Position numbers and translations under genes: made by a program
Notes under the pieces: model-generated
Database searches by the model: none
What the model was told of the DNA's origin: nothing
What the model saw: only the letters and a program-made list of their open reading frames with translations
Assembly: GCA_007121015.1 (NCBI GenBank)
Contig: SKMN01000039.1
Location: 1 to 62,777, forward strand
DNA from: Coriobacteriia bacterium
GTDB lineage: Bacteria; Actinomycetota; Coriobacteriia; Anaerosomatales; SLCP01
Direction: 5' to 3'
Length of the DNA: 62,777 nt
Shown: positions 36,838 to 45,782 of the stretch, piece by piece
How the letters are laid out: every line of letters begins with the position of its first letter
Numbering within the stretch: the first letter of the stretch is position 1

Positions 36838-37197
36838 CTACGCCCGTGGAGCCGAGGGGCCCTTGTCGCGGATCAGCTGCGCGATGTCGTCGAGCACGTC
36901 CACGGCGTTGCGCGAGTGGGCGCGAAGCTCGCGCCCGAAGACGAGGATCCGCCGGATATCGTGCATCGCGAGGTGGCCGAAGTGGAGGTCGTCCCAGTCG
37001 GCGCGGGCCGCGTACGCCCACAGCTCTCCGAGCACCCACTCGAGCTGCTCTATCTCCTCGTTCGTGAGCGTGGCCCAATCGGTCGAGATGCTGTGACGGA
37101 TGCGGTCTACGGCGCGCTCGGTCGCTCGAGCCTTGCGGAGCTGGAACGCTCGCATGCCGAGATCCTCATCGGTCACATCAGGTCGCTGCGGCCCCAT
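36838..37197 (-). CDS. Uncharacterised 119-residue helical protein
   Basis: I do not recognise the family. The protein is soluble, charged and predicted mostly helical, with no cysteine. Tryptophans cluster at about 41-72 (STDWATLTNEEIEQLEWVLG and ELWAYAARADWDDLHFGHLA). It looks real because ATG at 37197-37195 has AGGAGGTGA at ideal spacing on the - strand, codon use is like neighbours, and it sits in an otherwise empty slot between converging operons. The divergent 99-nt region to the nitroreductase gene holds the promoters. Confidence 0.7.
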   Translation of the reverse strand: MGPQRPDVTDEDLGMRAFQLRKARATERAVDRIRHSISTDWATLTNEEIEQLEWVLGELWAYAARADWDDLHFGHLAMHDIRRILVFGRELRAHSRNAVDVLDDIAQLIRDKGPSAPRA

Positions 37198-37251
37198 CCT
37201 TCCTCACCTCCTGATTGATTCATTCGGTACGTGTAGATGGTTCCCTTGTTC

Positions 37252-37257
37252 TAGAAT
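37252..37257 (+). promoter_or_regulatory. Possible -10 box of the nitroreductase-tsaD operon
   Basis: TAGAAT, the same -10 hexamer as at groES and guaB3 in this window, lies 40 nt before the nitroreductase ATG. No convincing -35 box is at the right distance, so this is weak. Confidence 0.3.
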
Positions 37258-37296
37258 GTGCGAGTGTGCATCGCCCTGAGTAAAGAAAGGACCACC

Positions 37297-37812
37297 ATGG
37301 AGTTCACGGAAGTCATCGCCGCGAGGCGGAGCGTCAGGCACTTCTCGTCCCGCCTCGCTGTCAAGGACGATGACATCCGGGCGTTGCTGCTCGCCGCGGT
37401 CAGCGCGCCGAGCGCAGGCAACATCCAGCCGTGGCGCTTCACCGTGGTGCGTTCGTCCGAGGCCCGCGAGCGGCTCGCCACAGCGCTCCACCAGCGGTGG
37501 GCGGCTGCGGCGCCGGTGGTGATCGTCGTCTCGGTCGATCCGCGGCCATGCGCCGCACGTTATGGCGACCGCGGAGAGATGCTCTACTCGATCCAGGACA
37601 CCGCCGCCGCAGTCCAGAACATCCTGCTCGCGGCGGTCGACCGGGGACTCGCCAGCTGCTGGATCGGTGCGTTCGACGAGAGCGCTGTCCGGGAGGCGCT
37701 CGCGATACCGGCAGCCCTCACGCCCGTCGCGGTGCTGCCCGTGGGCCACTCGGCGGAGTCCTCGGCCAAGCCGAAGCGCCGCCCCATCGAGGATGTCACG
37801 ACGTGGTTGTGA
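37297..37812 (+). CDS. Nitroreductase-family FMN oxidoreductase
   Basis: 171 residues, short for the family. FMN-phosphate contacts RRSVRHFS (10-17) and [11 protein letters not shown] (41-51) are clear, as is [11 protein letters not shown], typical of the small nitroreductase/dehydropropionate-like group. It would be a cytoplasmic dimer using NAD(P)H; the physiological substrate cannot be read from the sequence. ATG 37297 after AAAGGACC is chosen over the in-frame ATG-less extension at 37258. 4 nt before the uracil-DNA glycosylase gene. Confidence 0.88.
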   Translation: MEFTEVIAARRSVRHFSSRLAVKDDDIRALLLAAVSAPSAGNIQPWRFTVVRSSEARERLATALHQRWAAAAPVVIVVSVDPRPCAARYGDRGEMLYSIQDTAAAVQNILLAAVDRGLASCWIGAFDESAVREALAIPAALTPVAVLPVGHSAESSAKPKRRPIEDVTTWL

Positions 37813-37816
37813 GCCG

Positions 37817-38395
37817 ATGGAAAGCCTGAAGGATCTCGAGGAGCACATAGGGGACTGCCACCGCTGTCCGCTCGGGGACACGCGGACGCACCTCGTGTTC
37901 GGGGTTGGCCGCGAGGATGCCGACATCATGTTCGTGGGTGAGGCGCCCGGCCGCAACGAGGACCTCAAGGGCGAGCCGTTCGTGGGAGCGGCGGGCAGGC
38001 TGCTCGACGAGCTGCTCGCTTCGATCGGGCTCGACCGCGAAGACGTCTACATCGCCAACATCCTCAAGTGTCGCCCGCCGGGAAACCGCAACCCGCAGCA
38101 AGTGGAGATCGACACCTGCACCCCGTTCCTAAGGGAGCAGGTGCGGCTCGTGTCGCCCCGGGTGATCGTCACGCTTGGTAACTTCGCGACGCGGTTCGTG
38201 CTCAAGACGACCGAAAGCATCACGCGCATGAGGGGAACGGTGCAGCAGGCCGGACACTTCACCGTCCTACCCATCTACCACCCGGCGGCCGCCCTCTACG
38301 ACGGCTCCAAACGTGACGTCCTCTTCGCCGATCTCGCGCTCCTCGGCCAGATGTGCGAGGCCTCGCAAGCGACAGAGCAGCGGGAACGGCCATGA
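37817..38395 (+). CDS. Uracil-DNA glycosylase, family 4 (iron-sulfur)
   Basis: 192 residues. It removes uracil from DNA to start base-excision repair. Four cysteine ligands of the [4Fe-4S] cluster fit the family-4 pattern C-X2-C-Xn-C-X15-C: Cys14, Cys17, Cys85, Cys101. Motif [18 protein letters not shown] and the late motif [10 protein letters not shown] with IYHPAAAL are present. ATG 37817 is chosen; the frame opens far upstream inside the nitroreductase gene. Overlaps tsaE by 4 nt. Confidence 0.93.
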   Translation: MESLKDLEEHIGDCHRCPLGDTRTHLVFGVGREDADIMFVGEAPGRNEDLKGEPFVGAAGRLLDELLASIGLDREDVYIANILKCRPPGNRNPQQVEIDTCTPFLREQVRLVSPRVIVTLGNFATRFVLKTTESITRMRGTVQQAGHFTVLPIYHPAAALYDGSKRDVLFADLALLGQMCEASQATEQRERP

Positions 38396-38901
38396 GACGC
38401 GAGATGACGACCTCCTCGGCGGAGGCGACCCGTGGTGTGGGACGGGCGCTCGGCGAGACCGTATCTGCAGGTGCGGTGGTGGTCCTGACAGGCGACCTCG
38501 GCGCGGGTAAGACGGTGCTCGCAAAGGGCGTGGCCGAGGGGCTCGGTGTGGCCGAGGAGGTCACGAGCCCCACCTTCAACATCCTGCTCGTGCACGAGGG
38601 GCGGGTGGAGCTCGCGCACTTCGACCTCTATCGCCTCGAGCGGGAGGCCGAGCTGGAGGACATCGATTTCTGGGGCGTGCTCGAGAGCGGGGCGGCGTGT
38701 CTCGTGGAGTGGGGCGACCGCTTCCCCGACGCGCTCCCGCCCGATGCGCTCACCGTCTCGATCTCGATCACCGGCGACGAGTCCCGACGTATCGACGTCA
38801 AGGCCTCCGGTCCACGAAGCGAGGCGCTCGCGCAGGCCTGGATCGAAGCGAGCGCGGGGCTGCCGGGAGTCGCGGTCGTACCCGGGGAGAGGTCGCCGTG
38901 A
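38392..38901 (+). CDS. tsaE: tRNA t6A biosynthesis ATPase TsaE
   Basis: 169 residues. TsaE is the small ATPase that turns over the TsaB-TsaD complex making threonylcarbamoyl-A37 in ANN-reading tRNAs. Walker A TGDLGAGKT is at 33-41, followed by VTSPTFNILLVHEG and HFDLYRLE; LVEWGDRFPDALP is the conserved late block. ATG 38392 overlaps the glycosylase stop. Coupled by overlap to tsaB. Confidence 0.94.
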   Translation: MRREMTTSSAEATRGVGRALGETVSAGAVVVLTGDLGAGKTVLAKGVAEGLGVAEEVTSPTFNILLVHEGRVELAHFDLYRLEREAELEDIDFWGVLESGAACLVEWGDRFPDALPPDALTVSISITGDESRRIDVKASGPRSEALAQAWIEASAGLPGVAVVPGERSP

Positions 38902-39671
38902 GCGCGCTCGTGCTCGGCATCGACACCGCGACCGAACGGACGGTCATCGCTCTCGGCGAGGGCGACGCCGGTGAGGTGCGCGCGCTCGCGGTGGAGGAGA
39001 TCGACGCGCCGCGCGCGGCGCTCGGCCGGTTGCTCCCGGCACTCGCAGAGCTGCTCGACAGGGAGGGCTCCACGCCGGCCGACATCTCCGAGGTCGTCGT
39101 AGGGCGTGGACCCGGGTCGTTCACCGGGGTGCGCATCGGTGTGGCGACCGCCAAGGGGCTCGCTCACGGTCTCGGTGTCGCGCTCTACGGGGTCGGCACG
39201 CTCGATACGATCGCGTGGCGGCTCGCGCGCGAGGGTCACGGGCTTCTCGGCGTGGTAGGAGATGCGATGCGTGGCGAGGTGTACCCGGCGCTCTTCGAAC
39301 TCGAGGAAGGGGTCGCGACGCGGCTCTCTGCAGACCGCGTGGCCGACCCGGCGGACGTGGCTGCGGAGTGGGCTGCGCTCGGCCGGCCGCTCCTACTCGC
39401 GGGCAACGCGCTCGACAAGCACGGGCCGGTGTTCGTCGAGGCGCTGGGCGAGCACATGACGTGCGCCTCGGCGGAGTTCCGGCTGCCCACCGGTATCGGG
39501 CTGCTCGCGGCGTACGCGCGCGTCCGAAGCGTCGCGGAAGGCGGGCCTGTCGCGGGCGAGGACGCGACAGGGAGCCCCGGCACCGGCGACCCAGGCACGC
39601 TGCTGCCCATCTACACGCGGCTCTCCGACGCCGAGGAAGCGGAGCGCGCGCGGCAGGGGAGTGCCCAGTGA
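38898..39671 (+). CDS. tsaB: t6A complex dimerisation subunit TsaB
   Basis: 257 residues, starting at GTG 38898 in a 4-nt overlap with tsaE. ASKHA-fold paralog of TsaD lacking its metal site; it binds TsaD and TsaE. LVLGIDTATERTVIALGEGD and VVVGRGPGSFTGVRIGVATA are the signatures. The last 40 residues are Gly- and Asp-rich and not conserved. Overlaps the next gene by 4 nt. Confidence 0.94.
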   Translation: MSALVLGIDTATERTVIALGEGDAGEVRALAVEEIDAPRAALGRLLPALAELLDREGSTPADISEVVVGRGPGSFTGVRIGVATAKGLAHGLGVALYGVGTLDTIAWRLAREGHGLLGVVGDAMRGEVYPALFELEEGVATRLSADRVADPADVAAEWAALGRPLLLAGNALDKHGPVFVEALGEHMTCASAEFRLPTGIGLLAAYARVRSVAEGGPVAGEDATGSPGTGDPGTLLPIYTRLSDAEEAERARQGSAQ

Positions 39672-41188
39672 CCGTGGACGTGCGCGAGATGGACTACGCG
39701 GACCTCGACGGTGTCGTCGCCCTTGAAGAGGTGACGTTCTCTGAGGCGTGGAGCCGGCGGACCTTCGCTGACGAACTCGCCCGTGCGCGTACGCGCGGCT
39801 GGTACGTGGCCGAGGAGGACGGTGCGCTCCTGGGGTACGGTGGGGTGATGGTCATCGACGACGAGGCACACATCATGAACATCGCGGTGCGCGGCGACAG
39901 GCGGCGGGAGGGCGTGGCCTCGGCGCTCCTCGACGTGCTCGCGGGACGGGCGCGCGAACTCGGCGCGGACCGGCTGACACTCGAGGTGCGCGCCGAGAAC
40001 GAGGCGGCGATTCAGTTCTACCGCTCCGTCGGGATGCAGCTAGCGGGCGAGCGAAGGAGCTATTACGGCCCTGGCGCCCATGCTCTCATCATGGGCGCCG
40101 CGATCGATGACGTCGGTACTGGCGGGGGTGTTCCTGCGGAGAGCAGTCATGTGGCCGAGGCGCAGGAGTCGCGGTCGGGAGCGGAGTTGATCCTTGCCAT
40201 CGAGACCTCGTGCGACGAGACCGCGGCCGCGGTCATGCGCGGAGGTACCGAGTTGCTCTCGAACGTGGTTGCGAGCCAGGTCGACTTCCACGCACGCTTC
40301 GGCGGAGTGGTGCCCGAGATCGCGTCGCGCAAGCACACCGAGGCGATCGTTGGCGTGGTGGACGAAGCCCTCGCCCGGGCGAACGTGACCTTCGCCGATC
40401 TCGACGCGATCGCGGTCACGTACGGCCCGGGGCTCATCGGCGCGCTCGTGGTGGGCGTCGCGTACGCGAAGGGGCTCTCGTTCTCGACCGGTCTCCCGCT
40501 CGTTGGCGACAACCACCTCGAAGGCCACATATTCGCCGCCGCGCTCGCCGAGCCCGATATCGCACCCCCGCTCGTCGCGCTTGTCGTCTCCGGCGGACAC
40601 ACCTCGCTCGTGCACGTCCCGGAGTGGGGCGTCTACCACACGCTCGGCCAGACGCTCGACGACGCGGCAGGTGAGGCGTTCGACAAGGTCGCCAAGGTGC
40701 TCGGGCTCGGCTATCCGGGCGGACCGGTCATCTCGAAACTCGCCGAGGAAGGGGACCCGACGGCTATCGATTTCCCGCGGGCCATGATGCACTCGGGGGA
40801 CTACCGTTTCTCACTCTCCGGTCTCAAGACGGCGGTCATCAACCACATCCGCAACGAACGTGAGGCCGGCCGCGAGATGTCCCTTCCCGATCTCGCCGCC
40901 TCGTTCCAGGCTGCCGTCGTCGATGTCCAGGTCGCCAAGACGGTGCGCGCTGCCGTGGAACTCGGGGTGGGGACTGTCTGCCTCGCCGGTGGCGTGGCGG
41001 CGAACCCGTCGCTCCGCGAGGGGCTGCGAACCGCACTCGCCGAGCGCGGCATCCGGCTGTCAGTGCCGCCGTTCGCCTTCTGCACCGATAACGCGGCCAT
41101 GATCGCGGCAGCAGGGACGTGGCGCTTCCGCCGGGGAGACCGCCTCGGGCCAGCTGCCGAGGCGGTTGCTGACCTGTCGCTGGCATAG
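39668..41188 (+). CDS. tsaD: RimI-TsaD fusion: ribosomal-protein N-acetyltransferase joined to t6A transferase
   Basis: 506 residues holding two enzymes. Residues 1 to about 150 are a GNAT acetyltransferase of the RimI type (GDRRREGVASALLDVLAGRA is the acetyl-CoA loop; NEAAIQFYRSVGM is typical RimI). After a 20-residue linker, about residue 172 starts TsaD: LAIETSCDETAAAVM, the metal motif HLEGH, SGGHTSLVHV, and CLAGGVAANPSLREGL near the end. TsaD transfers threonylcarbamoyl to A37; RimI acetylates the N-terminus of ribosomal protein S18. No stop or frameshift separates them. GTG 39668 overlaps tsaB by 4 nt. Confidence 0.94.
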   Translation: MTVDVREMDYADLDGVVALEEVTFSEAWSRRTFADELARARTRGWYVAEEDGALLGYGGVMVIDDEAHIMNIAVRGDRRREGVASALLDVLAGRARELGADRLTLEVRAENEAAIQFYRSVGMQLAGERRSYYGPGAHALIMGAAIDDVGTGGGVPAESSHVAEAQESRSGAELILAIETSCDETAAAVMRGGTELLSNVVASQVDFHARFGGVVPEIASRKHTEAIVGVVDEALARANVTFADLDAIAVTYGPGLIGALVVGVAYAKGLSFSTGLPLVGDNHLEGHIFAAALAEPDIAPPLVALVVSGGHTSLVHVPEWGVYHTLGQTLDDAAGEAFDKVAKVLGLGYPGGPVISKLAEEGDPTAIDFPRAMMHSGDYRFSLSGLKTAVINHIRNEREAGREMSLPDLAASFQAAVVDVQVAKTVRAAVELGVGTVCLAGGVAANPSLREGLRTALAERGIRLSVPPFAFCTDNAAMIAAAGTWRFRRGDRLGPAAEAVADLSLA

Positions 41189-41192
41189 ACCG

Positions 41193-41234
41193 GGCACTGT
41201 TTCAACAGGAGTCGACCTGCATCCGGTCAGTGCC
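41193..41234 (+). terminator. Two-tier hairpin after tsaD
   Basis: GGCACTG (41193-41199) pairs with CAGTGCC (41228-41234), and inside it CAGG (41206-41209) pairs with CCTG (41216-41219). It starts 5 nt after the tsaD stop and is not followed by a T-run. A terminator is the simplest reading; part of the leader of the next gene is the alternative. Confidence 0.4.
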
Positions 41235-41355
41235 GAGGTCACTTTGGGTACATCTCTGACGTCGGACGCACTCGCGTCGAGGGGGCTGCTGCGACTCCGT
41301 GCTGCCGTGGATCAGCTCCCGACCATCGGTTCGTGTCGAAAGGAACGTGGTGTGG

Positions 41356-42888
41356 ATGGGTGCTCGAAGGGTACGAAGCATGCTGCTAGCGGGGTTGTTG
41401 GCGGTCTTCTTGGTGGCCAGCGTCCCCGCATTCGGTGGAGTCAAAGGGGTTACGGGAGGCGAGTTCAGCGCGCAGACCGCCTACTTCGACGAAGACAGGT
41501 ACGAACCCGATGACACGTTCGAAGATGCGTACGTGTACGATCCGGCGGTCGACGGTAACACGTTCGAGTCGCACCGCACGTTCCACGGCGTCAACAACGA
41601 GATGGACGATGAGTTCGATATCGTCGCTGTCACCGTCGAGGCGACGGACACGCCGATCTGGGTCGAGACGATGTACGTCGACGGGTTCTACGACACGTAC
41701 GTGTCGATCTACGACGAGGACGAGAACATCCTCGACACGTTCGATGACAACGACTACTTCGACTCGACGTACTCCGAGTCGGCGTATTTCCTCGCGCCGG
41801 CACCCGGCACGTACTACGTGGAGATCGAGAACATCTCCGGATATCCCTTCGCTTACGAGCTCTACATAACCGTGGGCAACGCCCGGCGCGTGTGGGGAGC
41901 CAACCGCTTCGCGACCGCTGCCGAGGTCTCCCGTCTCCAGTGGGACAACACCGGCAACCCGTATTACGGTAGCGGCTACGGTCCGAGCGACATCGTCATC
42001 GCGAACGCCTTCAACCCGGCTGACGCGCTTGCGGGCGGTGCCCTAGCCGCACAGCTCGGAGGGGTACTGCTCCTCACGGACCGCGACCACATGCCGTGGG
42101 AGACGTATGCCGAGATCGTGCGTGTGAGCGAGTCCCGGTTCTGGTACTACGACGACGTGACCGTTCACGTGCTCGGCGGAGAGGCGGTCATCAGCGAGAC
42201 GGTCTTCGAGGACCTCCAGGACATGCGGCACGTCACGAGGGTGTACCGCCACGCCGGTCCCGACCGGTATGCGACCGCTGTAGCGATCGCTGACGCGCTT
42301 GCCGGCGAGGTCATGATCGGTACGACCGCGTACGTCGTCAACGGCAACGCGTGGGCCGATGCGCTCGCCGTCGCGCCCGTGGCTGCATGGGACGCCGCAC
42401 CGGTGCTCATGACCGCGACGAACTCGGTGCCGCAGGTCACGCTCGACTGGCTCGATGAAAACGGCATCACCGACGTCGTCATCGTCGGCGGGGAGTCGGT
42501 CGTGAGCCAGGCCGTCTACGACCAGCTCGACACGCTCTACGCCGTCGAGCGGGTCTTCGGCCCGAACCGCTACCAGACTGCGAAAGAGGTAGCCCTGTAT
42601 GGCGTCGATGAACTCGGCATGAATGGAGCGCTTGCGACACTCGTCTCGGGCGAAGGCTTCGCCGACGCGCTCTCGGCAGCTCCGATCGGCTGGTGGACCG
42701 GAGCGCCCGTGCTGCTGACTCCGAGGAACTCGTTGCACGCTGCCGTCGCCGAGTACTTCGAGGAGAACGGCGAGATCGGGACGACGCAGTGGGACGGCAT
42801 CGGCTGCTACGTACTCGGTGGACCTGCCGCCATCAGCAACGCCACATACGCAGCGTTCAGGGACCACTGGAAGGTGCTTCTTCCGTAG
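41356..42888 (+). CDS. Secreted protein with PPC-like domain and three CW_binding_2 repeats
   Basis: 510 residues. A signal peptide (about 1-28, SMLLAGLLAVFLVASVPAFG) is followed by an acidic, Tyr- and Asp-rich beta region (about 35-185) like a pre-peptidase C-terminal domain (DEFDIVAVTVEATDTPIWVE, APGTYYVEIENISG). The rest (about 190-510) is three cell-wall-binding repeats of the CW_binding_2 type, each opening with R-x-x-G-x-x-R-[FY]-x-T-A (WGANRFATA, AGPDRYATA, FGPNRYQTA). Expected to attach to the cell envelope; no catalytic domain seen. ATG 41356 is used, with AAAGGA 11 nt upstream; GTG 41350 is possible. Confidence 0.88.
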   Translation: MGARRVRSMLLAGLLAVFLVASVPAFGGVKGVTGGEFSAQTAYFDEDRYEPDDTFEDAYVYDPAVDGNTFESHRTFHGVNNEMDDEFDIVAVTVEATDTPIWVETMYVDGFYDTYVSIYDEDENILDTFDDNDYFDSTYSESAYFLAPAPGTYYVEIENISGYPFAYELYITVGNARRVWGANRFATAAEVSRLQWDNTGNPYYGSGYGPSDIVIANAFNPADALAGGALAAQLGGVLLLTDRDHMPWETYAEIVRVSESRFWYYDDVTVHVLGGEAVISETVFEDLQDMRHVTRVYRHAGPDRYATAVAIADALAGEVMIGTTAYVVNGNAWADALAVAPVAAWDAAPVLMTATNSVPQVTLDWLDENGITDVVIVGGESVVSQAVYDQLDTLYAVERVFGPNRYQTAKEVALYGVDELGMNGALATLVSGEGFADALSAAPIGWWTGAPVLLTPRNSLHAAVAEYFEENGEIGTTQWDGIGCYVLGGPAAISNATYAAFRDHWKVLLP

Positions 42889-42932
42889 ATGGGAGCGGGC
42901 CTTAGGCGTTGGCGTACGAGTATGTGATCCTT

Positions 42933-42960
42933 CGAGGGCCGGGCACGAGCCCGGCCCTCG
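42933..42960 (+). terminator. Perfect 12-bp hairpin after the CW_binding_2 gene
   Basis: CGAGGGCCGGGC (42933-42944), loop ACGA, GCCCGGCCCTCG (42949-42960). No T-run. It ends the upstream gene; the remaining 300 nt to groES hold the groE promoter and CIRCE and otherwise nothing I can identify. Confidence 0.75.
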
Positions 42961-43058
42961 GCCTGTACAGCAGTCCTGCCAGGGACGATGCGGTGCCGCC
43001 ACTCATGATGTGAGTCAAGGCGACTCAATGCGGACCCAAAAATGGCTGCTGATAGGGG

Positions 43059-43087
43059 TTGAATCATCTCCACGCTAGCAGTAGAAT
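43059..43087 (+). promoter_or_regulatory. groESL promoter
   Basis: TTGAAT (43059-43064), 17 nt, TAGAAT (43082-43087): five of six matches to each consensus box. Transcription would start near 43,094, exactly where the CIRCE operator begins. Confidence 0.8.
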
Positions 43088-43093
43088 CCGTAG

Positions 43094-43126
43094 CTGCTAG
43101 CACTCTGGGGATTCGAGTGCTAGCAG
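43094..43126 (+). promoter_or_regulatory. CIRCE element (HrcA operator)
   Basis: CTAGCACTC-N9-GAGTGCTAG (core 43097-43123) differs from the consensus TTAGCACTC-N9-GAGTGCTAA only at the outermost bases. The palindrome extends to 12-nt arms, CTGCTAGCACTC (43094-43105) and GAGTGCTAGCAG (43115-43126). It lies directly downstream of the -10 box, so HrcA binding should repress groESL until heat shock. hrcA is not in the window. Confidence 0.93.
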
Positions 43127-43265
43127 GCGGCGGCGGAGGCTGCGAGCGGATCTGATCCGGGCGCTACCGCCGTCGTAGGGGTCATCGTGCGAGCGTCACG
43201 CAGGCTGACGCGTCCGCACGGGTTCGCGTAGTCGAAGTCAGGACAAGGACACAGGAGGGCAGCAG

Positions 43266-43553
43266 ATGAAGCTCAAGCCGCTCGGCGACCGCGTGGTCGT
43301 CAAAGCCGCTGAGGCCGAGGAGCAGACCAAAAGCGGTCTGTTCATCCCGGACACGGCCAAGGAGAAGCCCCAGAAGGGCACCGTCATCGCCGTTGGCGAG
43401 GGCAGGTTCGAGGACGGTGACCGCGTGCCGCTCGACGTCAACGAGGGCGACACCATCATCTACAGCAAGTACGGCGGTACCGAGATCAAGCTCGATGGCG
43501 AGGAGTACATGATCCTGGCCGAGCGCGACATCCTCGCCGTCATCGAGGACTAG
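43266..43553 (+). CDS. groES: Co-chaperonin GroES
   Basis: 95 residues, forming the heptameric lid of the chaperonin. [20 protein letters not shown], the mobile loop [20 protein letters not shown] and the dome/end motif [20 protein letters not shown] are complete. ATG 43266 follows GGAGGGCAGC. 172-nt leader containing CIRCE. Confidence 0.97.
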   Translation: MKLKPLGDRVVVKAAEAEEQTKSGLFIPDTAKEKPQKGTVIAVGEGRFEDGDRVPLDVNEGDTIIYSKYGGTEIKLDGEEYMILAERDILAVIED

Positions 43554-43590
43554 ATCCACCACCACCTACGTAAGGGAGGAGAAACCCTAG

Positions 43591-45222
<1,632 letters not shown>

Positions 45223-45250
45223 TCTCATCCCTCGCGTCTCCCCTGAGTCT

Positions 45251-45283
45251 CGAAGGCCCCGGGCGTTCCGTCCGGGGCCTTCG
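45251..45283 (+). terminator. Terminator after groEL
   Basis: CGAAGGCCCCGG (45251-45262) pairs perfectly with CCGGGGCCTTCG (45272-45283) around a 9-nt loop. A second copy of the right arm follows at 45289-45300. Confidence 0.8.
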
Positions 45284-45301
45284 ACCGTCCGGGGCCTTCG
45301 A
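45268..45301. repeat. Perfect tandem 17-bp direct repeat overlapping the groEL terminator
   Basis: CCGTCCGGGGCCTTCGA occurs at 45268-45284 and again at 45285-45301 without a gap. Each copy carries the right arm of the groEL terminator, so the left arm can pair with either one. Confidence 0.85.
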
Positions 45302-45414
45302 AGTGCGTGGGGTCCGTCGCAGCCCGGGTCGCCGAGGCGGGCGGGATGGGCTGTGGCCTCATCGGCTCCGCACCGTTACACTGGAGTCGCCGGTTGTCAG
45401 ACCTGGAGGAACAG

Positions 45415-45753
45415 ATGGATGCGGAGTTCATGCGCGAGTGGACGAGACTGAAGTCCGAGCACACGCACGACCGTGACGCCGCTAACAACTACGGCTGCTT
45501 CAATGTCGAAGCGTGCCGCAACTGCAATTACGTGTACAACTCACGGGCCTGCATCAGCTGCCACAACAGCGACTCGATCATCGAGTGCGTCCAGTGCGTC
45601 GACTGTCGCGACTGCGCGTACTGCGTGGGACTCAACGGCGCCAGGTTCCACATCCTCAACAAGGAGCACTCGGAGGCGGACTACTATGCCAGGCTCACCG
45701 AGCTCGGCATCGACTGGAATGTCGAGGCATTCGACCCGCTCGACATGCCGTAG
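45415..45753 (+). CDS. Small cysteine-ladder protein
   Basis: 112 residues with ten cysteines between residues 28 and 70 (28, 34, 37, 46, 49, 58, 61, 64, 67, 70), the last five spaced exactly C-X2-C. No signal peptide. After the ladder comes ARFHILNKEHSEADYYARL, which recalls the N-K-x-[YH]-[ST]-x-x-[DE]-Y ending of cysteine-rich proteins seen in many uncultured bacteria; that resemblance is from memory and not tested. Metal binding (zinc or iron-sulfur) or a stacked beta-solenoid are possible. ATG 45415 has CTGGAGGA 5 nt upstream. It is isolated between the groEL terminator and a gene on the other strand. Confidence 0.78.
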   Translation: MDAEFMREWTRLKSEHTHDRDAANNYGCFNVEACRNCNYVYNSRACISCHNSDSIIECVQCVDCRDCAYCVGLNGARFHILNKEHSEADYYARLTELGIDWNVEAFDPLDMP

Positions 45754-45782
45754 CCCGCTGTCGTGCCGGCGCCCCCGGTGTC

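Noticed and set aside
37233-37257. GTAGAT paired with TAGAAT as a full promoter for the nitroreductase gene
   Set aside because: The spacer would be only 13 nt; only the -10 was kept, at low confidence.
41189-41355. Riboswitch upstream of the CW_binding_2 gene
   Set aside because: Only a two-tier hairpin that fits a terminator; no c-di-GMP, c-di-AMP or other recognised aptamer sequence was found.
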